DNA from: Betaproteobacteria bacterium
Lineage (GTDB): Bacteria > Pseudomonadota > Gammaproteobacteria > Burkholderiales > Rhodocyclaceae
Direction: 5' to 3'
Length of the DNA stretch: 64,000 nt
Assembly: GCA_012026885.1 (NCBI GenBank)
Contig: VEPL01000029.1
Span: 310,001 to 374,000 of the forward strand
Within the stretch, counting starts at the first letter, position 1. Every line of letters starts with the position of its first letter. The notes beneath the pieces are model-generated. The model had not been told where the DNA came from. It did not search any database and saw nothing but the letters and a program-made list of their open reading frames with translations. Position numbers and translations under genes: made by a program. Shown in pieces: positions 27,232 through 39,131 of this stretch.

Positions 27232-28112
27232 CGGTTGGCGGCGGAAAGCTGGTCGCCCTGGGTGAAGTACCACGAGCGCGTGATGACGAGGATATCGACC
27301 TCGCGCTTCATTTCCGGGGTGAACGGTGCATACGGCGAGGCCATCTGGACAATGCGGCGGGCGGCATCGTCGAGCACCTTGAACCCGGACGAGCGGTTGA
27401 TCTCGAGGCTGGCGAGCGAACCGTCGGTATTCAGGGAAACGGTCATCACCAGCGAACCGTACAACTTGCCGCGCGCCGCCTCGGGATAGTTCAGCGTGCC
27501 GATGCGCTCCACCTTGTGGCGCCAATCCTCGATGTACTGGGCGAAGAGATACTCGGAGGTGCGGGCGCCGATGAACTTCTTGCGCGGCCGCTTGTTGTAT
27601 TCATCGACGTTCTTGTTGATTTCCCCCTCGAGGCGCGCCATGGCGCGGGCCGATTCGGTCAGGTCGAAGCCGGAGGGCACGGGATCCGGCACGGGCTGCT
27701 CCGGCGCCTGCCGGGCGGCTGCCGCGGCACGCGCCGATTTCGCGGTGGTCAGCATTTTCTGCTGCTGCACCTCGAGCTCGCGCATGCGCTTCTGCATGCG
27801 CTCGATCTCGGTCCCCGTCGCCTGCTTCGGGGTCGGCGGCAACGGCGTCGCGATGCGCCGGTTCTCGTCGGTATCGCCACCGCCGTCGAGGTTGGCCTGT
27901 GCCCGCGCCTGCGCATCGTCGGGGCGCTTGGCCGACTTGGCATTGACCAGGATGATGTCGAGCGCCTTGTCGCGCATCGCGCGCGAGGAATCGGGGAAAC
28001 TGAAGTGCAGCGTCAGCAGCAAGGCGTGGACGATCAGCGACACGACGATCGCCCCCTGCAGGCGGCGGTTGTCGGGCAGGGCAGGCTGCCAGGCCAGCGT
28101 CGCGGCGCTCAC
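27228..28112 (-). CDS. TonB-like C-terminal domain protein
   Basis: A 294-residue protein with one N-terminal transmembrane segment (about 18-37, IVVSLIVHALLLTLHF), a charged coiled-coil-like stretch (about 100-135, ERMQKRMRELEVQQQKML region) and a C-terminal TonB fold (about 200-285) with LNYPEAARGKLYGSLVMTVSLN (landmarks NYPEAARG and VMTVSL). It should span the periplasm from an inner-membrane anchor. There are no exbB or exbD neighbours; it sits between an RNase II-like gene and aroE, overlapping both by four bases. The GTG at 28112 is the start. Whether it energises a receptor or has an envelope role is unknown. Confidence 0.82.
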   Translation of the reverse strand: MSAATLAWQPALPDNRRLQGAIVVSLIVHALLLTLHFSFPDSSRAMRDKALDIILVNAKSAKRPDDAQARAQANLDGGGDTDENRRIATPLPPTPKQATGTEIERMQKRMRELEVQQQKMLTTAKSARAAAAARQAPEQPVPDPVPSGFDLTESARAMARLEGEINKNVDEYNKRPRKKFIGARTSEYLFAQYIEDWRHKVERIGTLNYPEAARGKLYGSLVMTVSLNTDGSLASLEINRSSGFKVLDDAARRIVQMASPYAPFTPEMKREVDILVITRSWYFTQGDQLSAANR

Positions 28113-30010
28113 TGTTCCTCTTCCTCCTCGACCGTCTCGGGCATGTCGTTGTCAACAGTGGAAAGATAGCGGCAAGCGACCTCGGGGCCAAGCAGGTCGA
28201 TCGATTCGATGGCGAGGCGGACGTGCGTTCCCGCCGGGAGATCGGCGGGCAGCGAGGGCACCCGCAGGAGGATCGGCAGATGGGCGAGCTTGACCAGCTG
28301 CTCGCGGCGGACAGTCGCCGCGGTCTCCGACAGTCCCTGCCGCTGCAGCCAGCGCAGGCTCCAGTAGCGCTCCATCAGGCGCTGGAAATCGGCATAGGCG
28401 GCATAGGTCGTCTCGAAATCGCGCATCGCGGCGAACAGTTCGGCCGATTTCTGGGCGAAAGGCGGCGCTTCGCCCTTGAGGCAGGCGATCAGCTGCCACT
28501 GGTTGACCAGGTCGCAGTAGCGGCGCAGCGGCGAGGTCATCCAGGCGTACTGCGGCACCCCCAGCCCTTCGTGCGGCATCGGCGAGGTGGTCATGCGCAC
28601 CTTGCCCTGTGTCTGCGCCCGGTACAGGCAGGCCACGTTCTTCTCGGCGAGCAGGCCGCCCCAGGTCGAGTTGGCGACGATCATCAGTTCGGCGACCAGC
28701 TTGTCGAGCGGGCTGCCGCGCTTGCGCTCGCAGATCTCGACAATACACGCCTCGGGGTCGGCGAAATCGCCGACGATCGCGAAGTTGTAGTCGTTGATGC
28801 CCTGGGTCGCCGAGGGCTTGCCGCGCCGGCCTTCGCAGGCGTTGGCGAAGTGCCACAGGTGTACCAGTTCGTCGCGGAACGGCCGCTCGGGCAACGGGCC
28901 GCCGACGGTTTCCGCGTTGAACCAGGGCTCGACCTCGTGGTGGCGCAGGTTGGCGGCGATATGGACCAGCTCCAGCCGCGATTCGTGCGCGACAATCTCG
29001 AAGCTTTCGTTCACCGTCAGGTAGAGCGACACGGCCGGACAATCGACACCACCGGCAAGCGTGTAATTCCTGACCACGTCGTCCGGCAGCATGGTGATCT
29101 TGTTGCCCGGCATGTAGACCGTCGACAACCGCGCACGCGCGACGCCGTCGAGCGGCGAACCGTGCTCGATCGCCAGCCCAGGCGCGGCGATGTGGATGCC
29201 GATGCGCGAGCCGATTCCCGGCAGCCAGGCCACCGAGAGGGCATCGTCGATCTCCGTCGTATGGGCGTCGTCGATCGAGAAGGCGCGCACGTCGGCGCGC
29301 GGCAGGTCGGACGACTGGCCGGGTACCGGCAGGTCGGGGAAACCGGTGCCCCTGGGAAACTGCTCGTGCAGGAAGCGCCGGTAATGCAGGTGGTAAGGCG
29401 AGCGGATGGCGCCGCAACGGAACAGCAGTTGCGCCGCCGTCAGCCCGGTTTCCGCGCAGGCGGCCTCGAAGGCCTTGGTCTCGGGGCGGTTGCGATCCGG
29501 CGCGTAGAGCAGGGCATCGGTCAGCGCGGCGATCTCCGCCGGCAGGCGGAAGGCCTTGAGGTCGGCGACCCAGCCTTCCATCGCCAGTGCCTGCTGGCGC
29601 TTTTTCTCCTGGCTCGCGAGCGCGGCCACCAGGATATCGGGCGGCGCCTTGCGGAAGCGCCCCTTGCCCTTGCGGTGGAAATAGACGGGAGCGGCATGCA
29701 GCGCGAGCAGGACCGCGCTCGCCTCGACCGGTGCCGGCTCGTGCCCGAAGTAATCGCGGGCGAAGTCGAGAAAGGAAAACTCGCCGTCGGCAGCGCATTC
29801 CCAGAGGAAATCCGCTTCGATCGCCTCGGCCAGCGGCGTCGCCTGCTCGAGCAACTGCCCTGCTACCGGAGCGGCGAAGCGCAGCAACACGGTCGCCGAC
29901 TTGATCTTGCTGCGCTTGCCCGAGGGCATTTCCACCTGCAGCGACGACTCGTTGTCGGCCATGACACTACCGGCCTTGAAGCCGCCGTCTTCTTCGAACA
30001 ATACATTCAT
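28109..30010 (-). CDS. RNB-domain exoribonuclease (RNase II/R family)
   Basis: A 633-residue protein with a central RNB catalytic domain. The metal-binding signature is FSIDDAHTTEIDDALSV, followed by YMPGNKITMLPDD, and the C-terminal part has PQYAWMTSPLRRYCDLVNQWQL. The N-terminal 100 residues form a poorly conserved beta-rich region; the C-terminal region may hold an S1-like fold but it is weak, so RNase R and canonical RNase II labels are both unsafe. The ATG at 30010 begins MNVLFEEDGGFKAG. A perfect TATAAT ends seven bases before this ATG. It heads the overlapping chain that continues with the tonB-like gene, aroE and mtgA. Confidence 0.88.
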   Translation of the reverse strand: MNVLFEEDGGFKAGSVMADNESSLQVEMPSGKRSKIKSATVLLRFAAPVAGQLLEQATPLAEAIEADFLWECAADGEFSFLDFARDYFGHEPAPVEASAVLLALHAAPVYFHRKGKGRFRKAPPDILVAALASQEKKRQQALAMEGWVADLKAFRLPAEIAALTDALLYAPDRNRPETKAFEAACAETGLTAAQLLFRCGAIRSPYHLHYRRFLHEQFPRGTGFPDLPVPGQSSDLPRADVRAFSIDDAHTTEIDDALSVAWLPGIGSRIGIHIAAPGLAIEHGSPLDGVARARLSTVYMPGNKITMLPDDVVRNYTLAGGVDCPAVSLYLTVNESFEIVAHESRLELVHIAANLRHHEVEPWFNAETVGGPLPERPFRDELVHLWHFANACEGRRGKPSATQGINDYNFAIVGDFADPEACIVEICERKRGSPLDKLVAELMIVANSTWGGLLAEKNVACLYRAQTQGKVRMTTSPMPHEGLGVPQYAWMTSPLRRYCDLVNQWQLIACLKGEAPPFAQKSAELFAAMRDFETTYAAYADFQRLMERYWSLRWLQRQGLSETAATVRREQLVKLAHLPILLRVPSLPADLPAGTHVRLAIESIDLLGPEVACRYLSTVDNDMPETVEEEEEQ

Positions 30011-30016
30011 CGGCGG

Positions 30017-30022
30017 ATTATA
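30017..30022 (-). promoter_or_regulatory. Candidate -10 box at the RNB gene start
   Basis: A perfect TATAAT on the minus strand overlaps the yqiA stop codon and ends seven bases before the RNB gene ATG. If used, transcription would begin at or next to the start codon and give a leaderless mRNA. There is no clear -35. Confidence 0.35.
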
Positions 30023-30599
30023 ACCCCGCGTATTCAATGATTTGCGGAATGAACCCGGGAAAGCGCGTGAAGCTGTGGTCGCCGCCGGGAAACACGGTCT
30101 GCCGGCAGCCGGCATAGAAATCGGCCGCCTGGCGCCAGTCGAGCACGTCGTCGCCCTGCTCGGCGAGCAGCCAATAGCGCCCGGGCGTCGGCCGGGCGAC
30201 TTGCGCCGCCAATTGGGCGGCATGCTCGGCGGAGAACGCAAAGCGTTCGCCGGTGTGGAAGTTGGCGTGCTCGCCGATGAATTTGGCAGGATCCAGGCGG
30301 TCGACCGCAGCCGGGTTGATGAGCACGGCATTCAGTCCGTACTTCTCGGCAAGGTGATTGGCGTAATGGCCGCCGAGCGAGGAGCCGACCAGCGTAAGCC
30401 GCGCGCCGGCCGCCTCGATCAGTGCCGACATCGCGGCCATCGCCACGGCCGGCACCGGCGAAAGCTGCGGGCAAATGAAACGGTCGGCCAGCCCGCGCTG
30501 CGCCATCGCCGCCGCCATCTGGCACGACTTGAGCGAAGCCGGCGACGAGCAGAAACCGTGCAGGTAGAGGATCCCCGGTACCGTCAATGGGCGGCCCAT
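30018..30599 (-). CDS. yqiA: YqiA-like alpha/beta hydrolase (putative esterase)
   Basis: A 193-residue UPF0227/YqiA-type serine hydrolase. The N-terminus [16 protein letters not shown] gives the oxyanion loop, the nucleophile elbow is [10 protein letters not shown], and the catalytic His is in GGDHSFTRF near the C-terminus. In E. coli YqiA has short-chain acyl-CoA thioesterase/esterase activity. The ATG at 30599 overlaps the 3' end of uppP by 16 bases, so the two are coupled. Confidence 0.88.
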   Translation of the reverse strand: MGRPLTVPGILYLHGFCSSPASLKSCQMAAAMAQRGLADRFICPQLSPVPAVAMAAMSALIEAAGARLTLVGSSLGGHYANHLAEKYGLNAVLINPAAVDRLDPAKFIGEHANFHTGERFAFSAEHAAQLAAQVARPTPGRYWLLAEQGDDVLDWRQAADFYAGCRQTVFPGGDHSFTRFPGFIPQIIEYAGL

Positions 30600-31408
30600 T
30601 CCACCCAGCCGAAATGCGCGGTGGCCAGAACGACGATGCCGAAGACGATTCGGTACCAGGCGAAGGGCACGAAGTCGTGGGTCGATATGAAACGCAGCAG
30701 CCAGCGTACGCACAGGAAGGCCGACACGAAGGCGGAAACGAAGCCGACCGCCCACATCCCGACATCGTCGAACGACAGCAGGGCGCGTTCCTTGTAAAGC
30801 TGGTAGATGGTCGCCACGCCGAGGGTCGGAATGGCGAGGAAGAACGAAAACTCGGTGGCCGCCTTGCGCGAAAGGCCGAAGAGAAGGCCGCCGATGATGG
30901 TCGCCCCCGAACGCGAGGTACCGGGAATCAGGGCAAAGGCCTGCGCCAGGCCCAGCTTGAGCGCGTCGGCGAGGGTCATTTCGTCGACACTCTGGACACG
31001 GATCACGTGCTCCCGGCGCTCCGCCCAGAGGATCACGAAGGCACCCAGGATGAATGTGGTCGCCACCGGAATCGGGCTGAACAGGTGGGCCTTGATCGCC
31101 TTGCCGAAAAGCAGGCCGAGGATGGCCAGTGGCAGGAAGGCGACGAACAGGTTACGCACGAAGCGCTGCGCAGCCGGATCGTGCGTCACCCCGCGCGCGA
31201 CCTTCGCGAGGCGTTCGCGATACTCCCAGACGACAGCGAGAATCGCCCCGGACTGGATCACAATTTCGAATAACTTGCCGCGATCGTCGTTGAAATCGAG
31301 CAAATCGCCGACAAGGATGAGATGGCCGGTCGACGAGATCGGCAGGAATTCGGTCAGTCCCTCGACAATGCCGAGAATGAGTGCCTTGAGCAGGAGAACA
31401 GGGTCCAT
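30584..31408 (-). CDS. uppP: Undecaprenyl-diphosphatase
   Basis: UppP (BacA) dephosphorylates undecaprenyl diphosphate to recycle the lipid carrier for peptidoglycan and LPS, and gives bacitracin resistance. The 274-residue protein has the two active-site motifs [14 protein letters not shown] at 16-29 and PGTSRSGAT at 162-170, with about eight membrane helices. It overlaps yqiA downstream. Confidence 0.97.
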   Translation of the reverse strand: MDPVLLLKALILGIVEGLTEFLPISSTGHLILVGDLLDFNDDRGKLFEIVIQSGAILAVVWEYRERLAKVARGVTHDPAAQRFVRNLFVAFLPLAILGLLFGKAIKAHLFSPIPVATTFILGAFVILWAERREHVIRVQSVDEMTLADALKLGLAQAFALIPGTSRSGATIIGGLLFGLSRKAATEFSFFLAIPTLGVATIYQLYKERALLSFDDVGMWAVGFVSAFVSAFLCVRWLLRFISTHDFVPFAWYRIVFGIVVLATAHFGWVEWAAH

Positions 31409-31453
31409 CGGGGATCGCCGGGACCGGCGCCAGATTGCGGAGGCCGCATTCTA

Positions 31454-31693
31454 CTACCCCGGGCGGGTCGCCGCCTCGAGCGCCGCCAGCCAGTGCAACG
31501 CTTGCTCGCGCGAGTCGCCGCACATTTCGGTGGAGGGCTGCAAGCCGGAACAGCAGCCCGGGCGCTCCGGCCGACCGAATAGCGCGCAACGCAGGTCGCC
31601 TGTCAGGTGTCTGCAGGAGACGCCGGCCGGCTTGGCCAGCGACGTGATCGACGGCGCGATGCAGCAGGCAGCGCAGCCAGGACGGCAATCCAC
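31454..31693 (-). CDS. YkgJ-type cysteine-cluster protein
   Basis: A 79-residue protein of the YkgJ/UPF0153-like group, which may bind zinc or an iron-sulphur cluster. The N-terminal CRPGCAACC (Cys 3, 7, 10, 11) is followed by IAPSITSLAKPAGVSC and later cysteines in GDLRCALFG and ERPGCCSG. The start appears to be the GTG at 31693, with only a weak ribosome site. It lies 44 bases after the thiC stop. Function unknown. Confidence 0.78.
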   Translation of the reverse strand: MDCRPGCAACCIAPSITSLAKPAGVSCRHLTGDLRCALFGRPERPGCCSGLQPSTEMCGDSREQALHWLAALEAATRPG

Positions 31694-31737
31694 GGAGGCA
31701 ACGGCCCGATTTCGGGGTTTTTCAGGCGTCGACCGCG

Positions 31738-34529
<2,792 letters not shown>

Positions 34530-34550
34530 TGACATTTTGTCGGAACATTT

Positions 34551-34570
34551 ATATTAGCTTGTGCTAATAT
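34551..34570. promoter_or_regulatory. Perfect palindrome before the pcm-rhodanese-tolC unit
   Basis: Arms ATATTAGC and GCTAATAT (8 bases each, 4-base spacer TTGT) lie 20-39 bases before the pcm ATG. A TATATT overlaps the left arm and could be a -10. The spacing (8-4-8) is the same as in the palindrome at the tetR start, but the sequence differs, so the same regulator need not bind both. Confidence 0.6.
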
Positions 34571-34589
34571 TTAGACTGCGGAGACCCCA

Positions 34590-35243
34590 ATGAACATCGA
34601 GCAAGCCCGCTTCAACATGATCGAACAGCAGATTCGCCCGTGGGACGTCCTCGACCCCAAGGTGCTCGATCTGCTTTTTGTGGTCAAGCGTGAGGATTTT
34701 GTTCCAGCCGCTTACCGCAACCTCGCCTTCGCCGACCTCGAGATCCCGATCGGCTCCGGCCAGGTCATGCTGGCCCCGCGCGTCGAGGCCCGCCTGCTGC
34801 AGGAACTCGGCATCCGCAAGACCGACAAGGTACTCGAGATCGGTACCGGCAGCGGCTACATGGCCGCCCTGCTTGCCGCAGCGGCCGACCACGTCGTCAC
34901 GATCGAATCGCGGCCCGAGATCGCCGATTTCGCCCGCCAGAACCTCGAACGCGCCGGCGTCACCAACGTCACCGTCGAGACCGGCGATGGCGCGCAGGGC
35001 TGGTCCCATCGCGGGCCTTACGACGCCATCGTCGTTTCCGGCTCGCTGCCCGAATTGCCGGCGGCGCTGCTCAAGCAACTGCGCGTCGGCGGGCGCCTGG
35101 CTGCCATCGTCGGTGAAGCCCCCGTCATGGAGGCACAACTGGTCACCTGCACGGCCGAGGGCACCTTCCATACCGTCAACCTGTTCGAGACCGTGGTCCC
35201 GGCGCTCGACGGCGCCCGTCCGAAAGCCGACTTCACCCTCTGA
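34590..35243 (+). CDS. pcm: Protein-L-isoaspartate O-methyltransferase family protein
   Basis: A 217-residue SAM-dependent methyltransferase of the PCMT family, which repairs isomerised aspartyl residues. It has IEQQIRPWDVLDPKVLD at the N-terminus, motif I VLEIGTGSGYMAALLA and the post-I strand VVTIESRPE, then GDGAQGWSHRGPYDAIVVSG (landmark GPYDAIVVSG). Proteobacteria often carry this variant directly upstream of tolC, separate from the surE-linked pcm, so an alternative substrate is possible. A GGAG site precedes the ATG. Its stop overlaps the rhodanese start (TGATG). Confidence 0.85.
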   Translation: MNIEQARFNMIEQQIRPWDVLDPKVLDLLFVVKREDFVPAAYRNLAFADLEIPIGSGQVMLAPRVEARLLQELGIRKTDKVLEIGTGSGYMAALLAAAADHVVTIESRPEIADFARQNLERAGVTNVTVETGDGAQGWSHRGPYDAIVVSGSLPELPAALLKQLRVGGRLAAIVGEAPVMEAQLVTCTAEGTFHTVNLFETVVPALDGARPKADFTL

Positions 35244-35566
35244 TGCAGCAGATCAGCGCACGCCAACTGGCCAACTGGCTGTCTGACCGGGAGCGCCCCA
35301 AGCCGATCCTGGTCGACGTGCGCGAGCCTTGGGAATTCGATCTCTGCCACATACCGGGATCGCTGCCGATGCCGATGAATGCCGTACCGGCACGCCACCC
35401 CGAACTCCCGCAGGATTGCGACGTCGTTGTGATATGCCACCATGGCGGGCGCAGCATGCAGGTGGCGATGTACCTGCAGCGCGCGGGATACTCGCGGCTC
35501 TACAACCTCGCCAGCGGCGTCGAGGGCTGGGCAACGGAAGTCGACCCGGCCATGCGCCGCTACTGA
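35243..35566 (+). CDS. Single-domain rhodanese-like protein
   Basis: A 107-residue sulfurtransferase-fold protein. The active-site loop is ICHHGGRS with the catalytic Cys at 65, and the N-terminal ILVDVREPWEFDLCHIPGS is the rhodanese signature. It probably handles sulfane sulphur in the cytoplasm; no partner is indicated. It overlaps pcm by one base and is followed by tolC after 17 bases, an arrangement common in betaproteobacteria. Confidence 0.9.
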   Translation: MQQISARQLANWLSDRERPKPILVDVREPWEFDLCHIPGSLPMPMNAVPARHPELPQDCDVVVICHHGGRSMQVAMYLQRAGYSRLYNLASGVEGWATEVDPAMRRY

Positions 35567-35583
35567 AGAAGGCACGATCCGCA

Positions 35584-36912
35584 ATGAACCGATTCGCCTG
35601 GCTCCTGAGCATTCCATTGCTGTCGGGCCCGCTGCACGCAGCCGACCTGTTGCAGGTCTATCGCGACGCCCGCGAGAGCGATGCAGTCTTCGCAGCCGCA
35701 CGGGCCACGGCCGAAGCCGGCCGCGAGAAGGAACCGCAGGCGCTCGCCGGCCTGCTCCCGACACTGGGCGTCACCGGCAGCACGCAATGGAACGAGAACG
35801 ACATCTTCCGGCGTGACGGCCCGTTGCTCGCCAACCCCAACTTCAACAGCAACGGCTACACCATCACCCTCAGCCAGCCGCTCTTCCGCTGGCAAAACTG
35901 GGTAGCCTACGGCCAGTCGAAGTGGCAGGTCGCCCAATCCGAGGCCAATTTCGTCCAGGCCCGTCAGGATCTCATCCTGCGCGTGGCGCAAGCCTACTTC
36001 GACGTCCTCTACGCTGCCGCCAACCTCGAGGCCGTGCGTGCCAACAAGACAGCGATAGGGCAGCAGCTCGAAGCTGCCAAGAAGAACTTCGAAGTCGGCA
36101 CCGCCACCATTACCGATTCGCAGGAAGCGCAGGCCCGCTTCGACCTCGCCGTCGCCCAGGAGATCGCCGGCGAGAGCGATCTCGAGGTCCGCCAGCGGGC
36201 GCTGCAAGCGATTCTCGGCAAGGAACCCGAAACCCTCGCGCCGGTCCGCAAGGACGCGCAGATGGCGCCGCCGCAGCCGGCCGATCCCGGGCAGTGGGTC
36301 CGGGCGGCCGAAACCGGCGCCATTCCGGTGCAATTGCAGCAGGCCGCCCTCGAGATCGCGGACCGCGAGGTGGAGCGCCAGCGCGCCGGCCACTATCCGA
36401 CGGTCGACCTGGTCGCCAACAAGGGCAACACGACGACCTTCGGCTCCACGGTCACCGGCGCGCTCGATACCGACTTCCAGAACGTCGGTGTCCAGTTCAG
36501 CCTGCCCATCTTCCAGGGCTTCGGGGTCGTCTCGCGCACCCGCGAAGCCAGTGCCAACCGGGCGGCGGCGGAAGCCAGCCTTGAGGCGGCCAGGCGCAAC
36601 TCGGCGCTGGCGGCACGCCAGTATTATCTCGGTGTCGTCAATGGACTGGCGCAGGTGCGCGCGCTGCGGGCGGCGTTGATCTCGTCGCAGTCGGCGCTCG
36701 AATCGAACAAGCTCGGCTACGAGGTCGGCGTGCGCATCAACATCGACGTGCTCAATGCCGAGAACCAGGTCTTCGTCACCCGCCGTGACCTCGCCAAGGC
36801 CGTGCTCGACACCATCCTCGCCCAGTTCCGCCTCAAGGCCGCCGTCGGCACCCTCGACGAATCCGACGTCGTAGCCGCCAACGCGCTGCTCGACACTGCA
36901 GCAGTGCGCTAG
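35584..36912 (+). CDS. tolC: TolC family outer membrane efflux channel
   Basis: A 442-residue outer-membrane factor for type I secretion and RND efflux. A signal peptide (about 1-19, ending GPLHA) is followed by two repeated beta-barrel/alpha-barrel halves: LSQPLFRWQNWVAYGQSK and, in the second half, FSLPIFQGFGVVSRTREA. The C-terminal half has YEVGVRINIDVLNAENQVF, a TolC hallmark. The ATG at 35584 gives the signal peptide directly. The gene converges with waaA, sharing four bases (CTAG serves as both stop codons). Confidence 0.93.
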   Translation: MNRFAWLLSIPLLSGPLHAADLLQVYRDARESDAVFAAARATAEAGREKEPQALAGLLPTLGVTGSTQWNENDIFRRDGPLLANPNFNSNGYTITLSQPLFRWQNWVAYGQSKWQVAQSEANFVQARQDLILRVAQAYFDVLYAAANLEAVRANKTAIGQQLEAAKKNFEVGTATITDSQEAQARFDLAVAQEIAGESDLEVRQRALQAILGKEPETLAPVRKDAQMAPPQPADPGQWVRAAETGAIPVQLQQAALEIADREVERQRAGHYPTVDLVANKGNTTTFGSTVTGALDTDFQNVGVQFSLPIFQGFGVVSRTREASANRAAAEASLEAARRNSALAARQYYLGVVNGLAQVRALRAALISSQSALESNKLGYEVGVRINIDVLNAENQVFVTRRDLAKAVLDTILAQFRLKAAVGTLDESDVVAANALLDTAAVR

Positions 36913-38174
36913 CGCGCGCTGCCGGCACCGGCAACAAATCCTTCAATCGCCGCCTGCGTGCGTTCCGCCGCACCACGGTGGGCAGCGGCGAAAGTCGTCG
37001 CGGCGATGCGCATGGCACTGCGCTCGCCGGTCGCCGCCAGCAGGTGCGCGACAGTGCGCCCGAGATCGCCGGCATCGGCGACACGCCGCGCGGCGCCGGC
37101 GCCAATCGCATCGTCCGTCGCCTGCCGGAAATTGAAGGTGTGCGGTCCGACCAGCACAGGACAGCCGCAGGCGGCCGCCTCGATCAGGTTCTGCCCGCCG
37201 AGCGGGACCAGGCTGCCGCCGACGAAGGTGACGTCGGCAAGGCCATAGTAGGCGGCCATTTCCCCCATGCTGTCGCCGAGCCAGACTTCGGTATCCGCGG
37301 CCGGCAGGCCGGCGCTGCGCCGAACGACGCGCAGGCCTTCACGTTCCACCAGGGCGCCGACCGCCGCGAAACGCTGGGGATGCCGCGGCACCAGCACGAG
37401 TAGTGCGCCGGACGCGGCGAGCGCGCGGTGCGCGGCCAGCACGGCCTCCTCCTCGCCCTCGCGCGTGCTGGCAGCCAGCCAGACCGGCCGGCCAGCCAGC
37501 GTCGCGCGCCAGGCGGCGCCGAGCGCCAGCTTGTCGGTAGCTGGTGCCACGTCGAACTTGAGATTGCCGCAGACGGAAATCCGGGACGCGCCCAAAGCCG
37601 CCAGGCGCTCTGCATCGGCTGCGGTCTGCGCCGCGACGCCGGCCAGCGCGGCGAAGGCCGGCCGCGCCAGAGTGCCGACACGGCCATAGCCGCGCGCCGA
37701 GCGCTCGGACAGGCGCGCATTGGCGAGAACGACCGGAATCGCGAGCCGCTTGGCAGCGGCCAGCAGGTTCGGCCAGACCTCGGTCTCCATGAGCACGCCG
37801 AAGGCCGGCGAAAAGTGCCGGAAAAACCGGTCGACCGCACCCGGGTAGTCATAGGGCAGGTATGCCTGCATAACCCGATCGCCGAATACCTCGTGCCCGG
37901 CCGCGCGACCGGTCGGCGTCATGCCGGTCAGGAGGATGCGGTGCTCCGGCCAGCGGGCTGCCAGTGCGGCGACCAACGGCTGGGCTGCCCGCGTTTCGCC
38001 AACCGAGACGGCGTGCACCCAGATCAGTGGCCCGGCTACGCTGCCGGCGTAAAAGCCGTAGCGTTCGCCGACATGGCGCAGGTAGTCTGGCTGCCGGCGC
38101 GCCCGCCAGAGGAGGCGAAGCCAGATCAGCGGCGTCAGCGCATACAGGAGCAGCGTGTAGGCGAAGCGGGCCAT
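36909..38174 (-). CDS. waaA: 3-deoxy-D-manno-octulosonic acid transferase (Kdo transferase)
   Basis: WaaA/KdtA adds Kdo to lipid IVA, starting the LPS inner core at the cytoplasmic face of the inner membrane. The 421-residue GT-B protein has an N-terminal membrane helix (about 4-22), the catalytic Glu region VHAVSVGETRAAQPL, LMETEVWPNLL, and the donor-binding GGSLVPLGGQNLIEAAACG and VGPHTFNF. Its start shares one base with the waaC stop (TGATG), so both are translated from one mRNA. Confidence 0.96.
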   Translation of the reverse strand: MARFAYTLLLYALTPLIWLRLLWRARRQPDYLRHVGERYGFYAGSVAGPLIWVHAVSVGETRAAQPLVAALAARWPEHRILLTGMTPTGRAAGHEVFGDRVMQAYLPYDYPGAVDRFFRHFSPAFGVLMETEVWPNLLAAAKRLAIPVVLANARLSERSARGYGRVGTLARPAFAALAGVAAQTAADAERLAALGASRISVCGNLKFDVAPATDKLALGAAWRATLAGRPVWLAASTREGEEEAVLAAHRALAASGALLVLVPRHPQRFAAVGALVEREGLRVVRRSAGLPAADTEVWLGDSMGEMAAYYGLADVTFVGGSLVPLGGQNLIEAAACGCPVLVGPHTFNFRQATDDAIGAGAARRVADAGDLGRTVAHLLAATGERSAMRIAATTFAAAHRGAAERTQAAIEGFVAGAGSAR

Positions 38175-39124
38175 CAGGCAGAACCCGGCAAGGCAGCCAG
38201 CACGTCGCTGACGGCAGGAATGACGGCTCGCCCGCCGAGGTTGCAGTGAAAGCCGGTACCGAGGACACCTGTCAGGCCGGGGTCGGTCGCCGTATACAGC
38301 GCCACGGTCGGCGTCCGCAAGGCTGCAGCCAGGTGCGTCAGGCCGGTATCGACCCCGACGGCAGCCTGCGCCCGTCCGAGCAGCACAGCCAGTTCGGCGA
38401 TCGACAGGGTCGGCGCCGCGAGCGCGCCGGGAATTGCCGCGGCCAGCCGGCCCGCCCGCTCCCGCTCGACGGCGCTACCGCCGGGCAGCACTGCGCGCAC
38501 CCCCTGCCCTGCCAGGGCCTGCCCGAGTTCCTGCCAGTGCGTTTCCGGCCACAGCTTGTCATCGCGGCTGGTCGCGCTCAGGAACACCGCGAAGGGCTCC
38601 GCGGGCAGCCAGGGCAGCGCCAGCTCCGGCGCCACGAGACCGTAATCGAGCGGGGTGTCGACGGCGTAACCGAGGGCCGCAGCGACCAGCCGCCGGTTGC
38701 GTTCGACCGCATGAAGGTCGCGCGGCACGACGAAACGATGACCGTAGAATCGCACGGCGGCGGGCTCGCGGGCCGAGGCGGCGGCATAGCCGGAGACCGG
38801 CACGCCGGCTTGACGGGCGACGAGCGCGCTCTTGACTAGCCCCTGCGTGTCGATGACCCGGTCGTACTTGCCGTCGCTCAGACGCTGGCGTGCGGCGCCG
38901 ATCTCGCGCCAGGTGGACGGCGATAGCACCTGACGGCGCCAGCGGCGGACGGCGACCGGCACGATGTCATGGACCTCGGGATGCAGGCGCGGAATGGCGG
39001 CAAAGCTCTCCTCGACGCACCAGTCGATCACCGCATCGGGCAGGTGCCGGCGAATGTCGTTGACCACCGGCAGGTTGTGAATGACGTCGCCGAGCGAAGA
39101 AGTTTTCACGAGCAGAATGCGCAT
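38174..39124 (-). CDS. waaC: ADP-heptose:LPS heptosyltransferase I
   Basis: WaaC adds the first L,D-heptose to Kdo2-lipid A. The 316-residue GT9 protein starts MRILLVKTSSLGDVIHNLPV and has DTQGLVKSALVAR, FLSATSRDDKLWPETHW, and the donor-binding end GVDTGLTHLAAALRTPTVALYTATDPGLTG (landmark TDPGLTG). It is divergent from the core glycosyltransferase gene across 39 bases. Confidence 0.95.
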   Translation of the reverse strand: MRILLVKTSSLGDVIHNLPVVNDIRRHLPDAVIDWCVEESFAAIPRLHPEVHDIVPVAVRRWRRQVLSPSTWREIGAARQRLSDGKYDRVIDTQGLVKSALVARQAGVPVSGYAAASAREPAAVRFYGHRFVVPRDLHAVERNRRLVAAALGYAVDTPLDYGLVAPELALPWLPAEPFAVFLSATSRDDKLWPETHWQELGQALAGQGVRAVLPGGSAVERERAGRLAAAIPGALAAPTLSIAELAVLLGRAQAAVGVDTGLTHLAAALRTPTVALYTATDPGLTGVLGTGFHCNLGGRAVIPAVSDVLAALPGSA

Positions 39125-39131
39125 CGGCGGA

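Noticed and set aside
31702-31724. Short hairpin CCCGA-TT-TCGGG followed by T5 on the plus strand near the end of thiC
   Set aside because: All genes around it are on the minus strand, the loop is too small for a stable five-pair stem, and the minus-strand side has no T-run.
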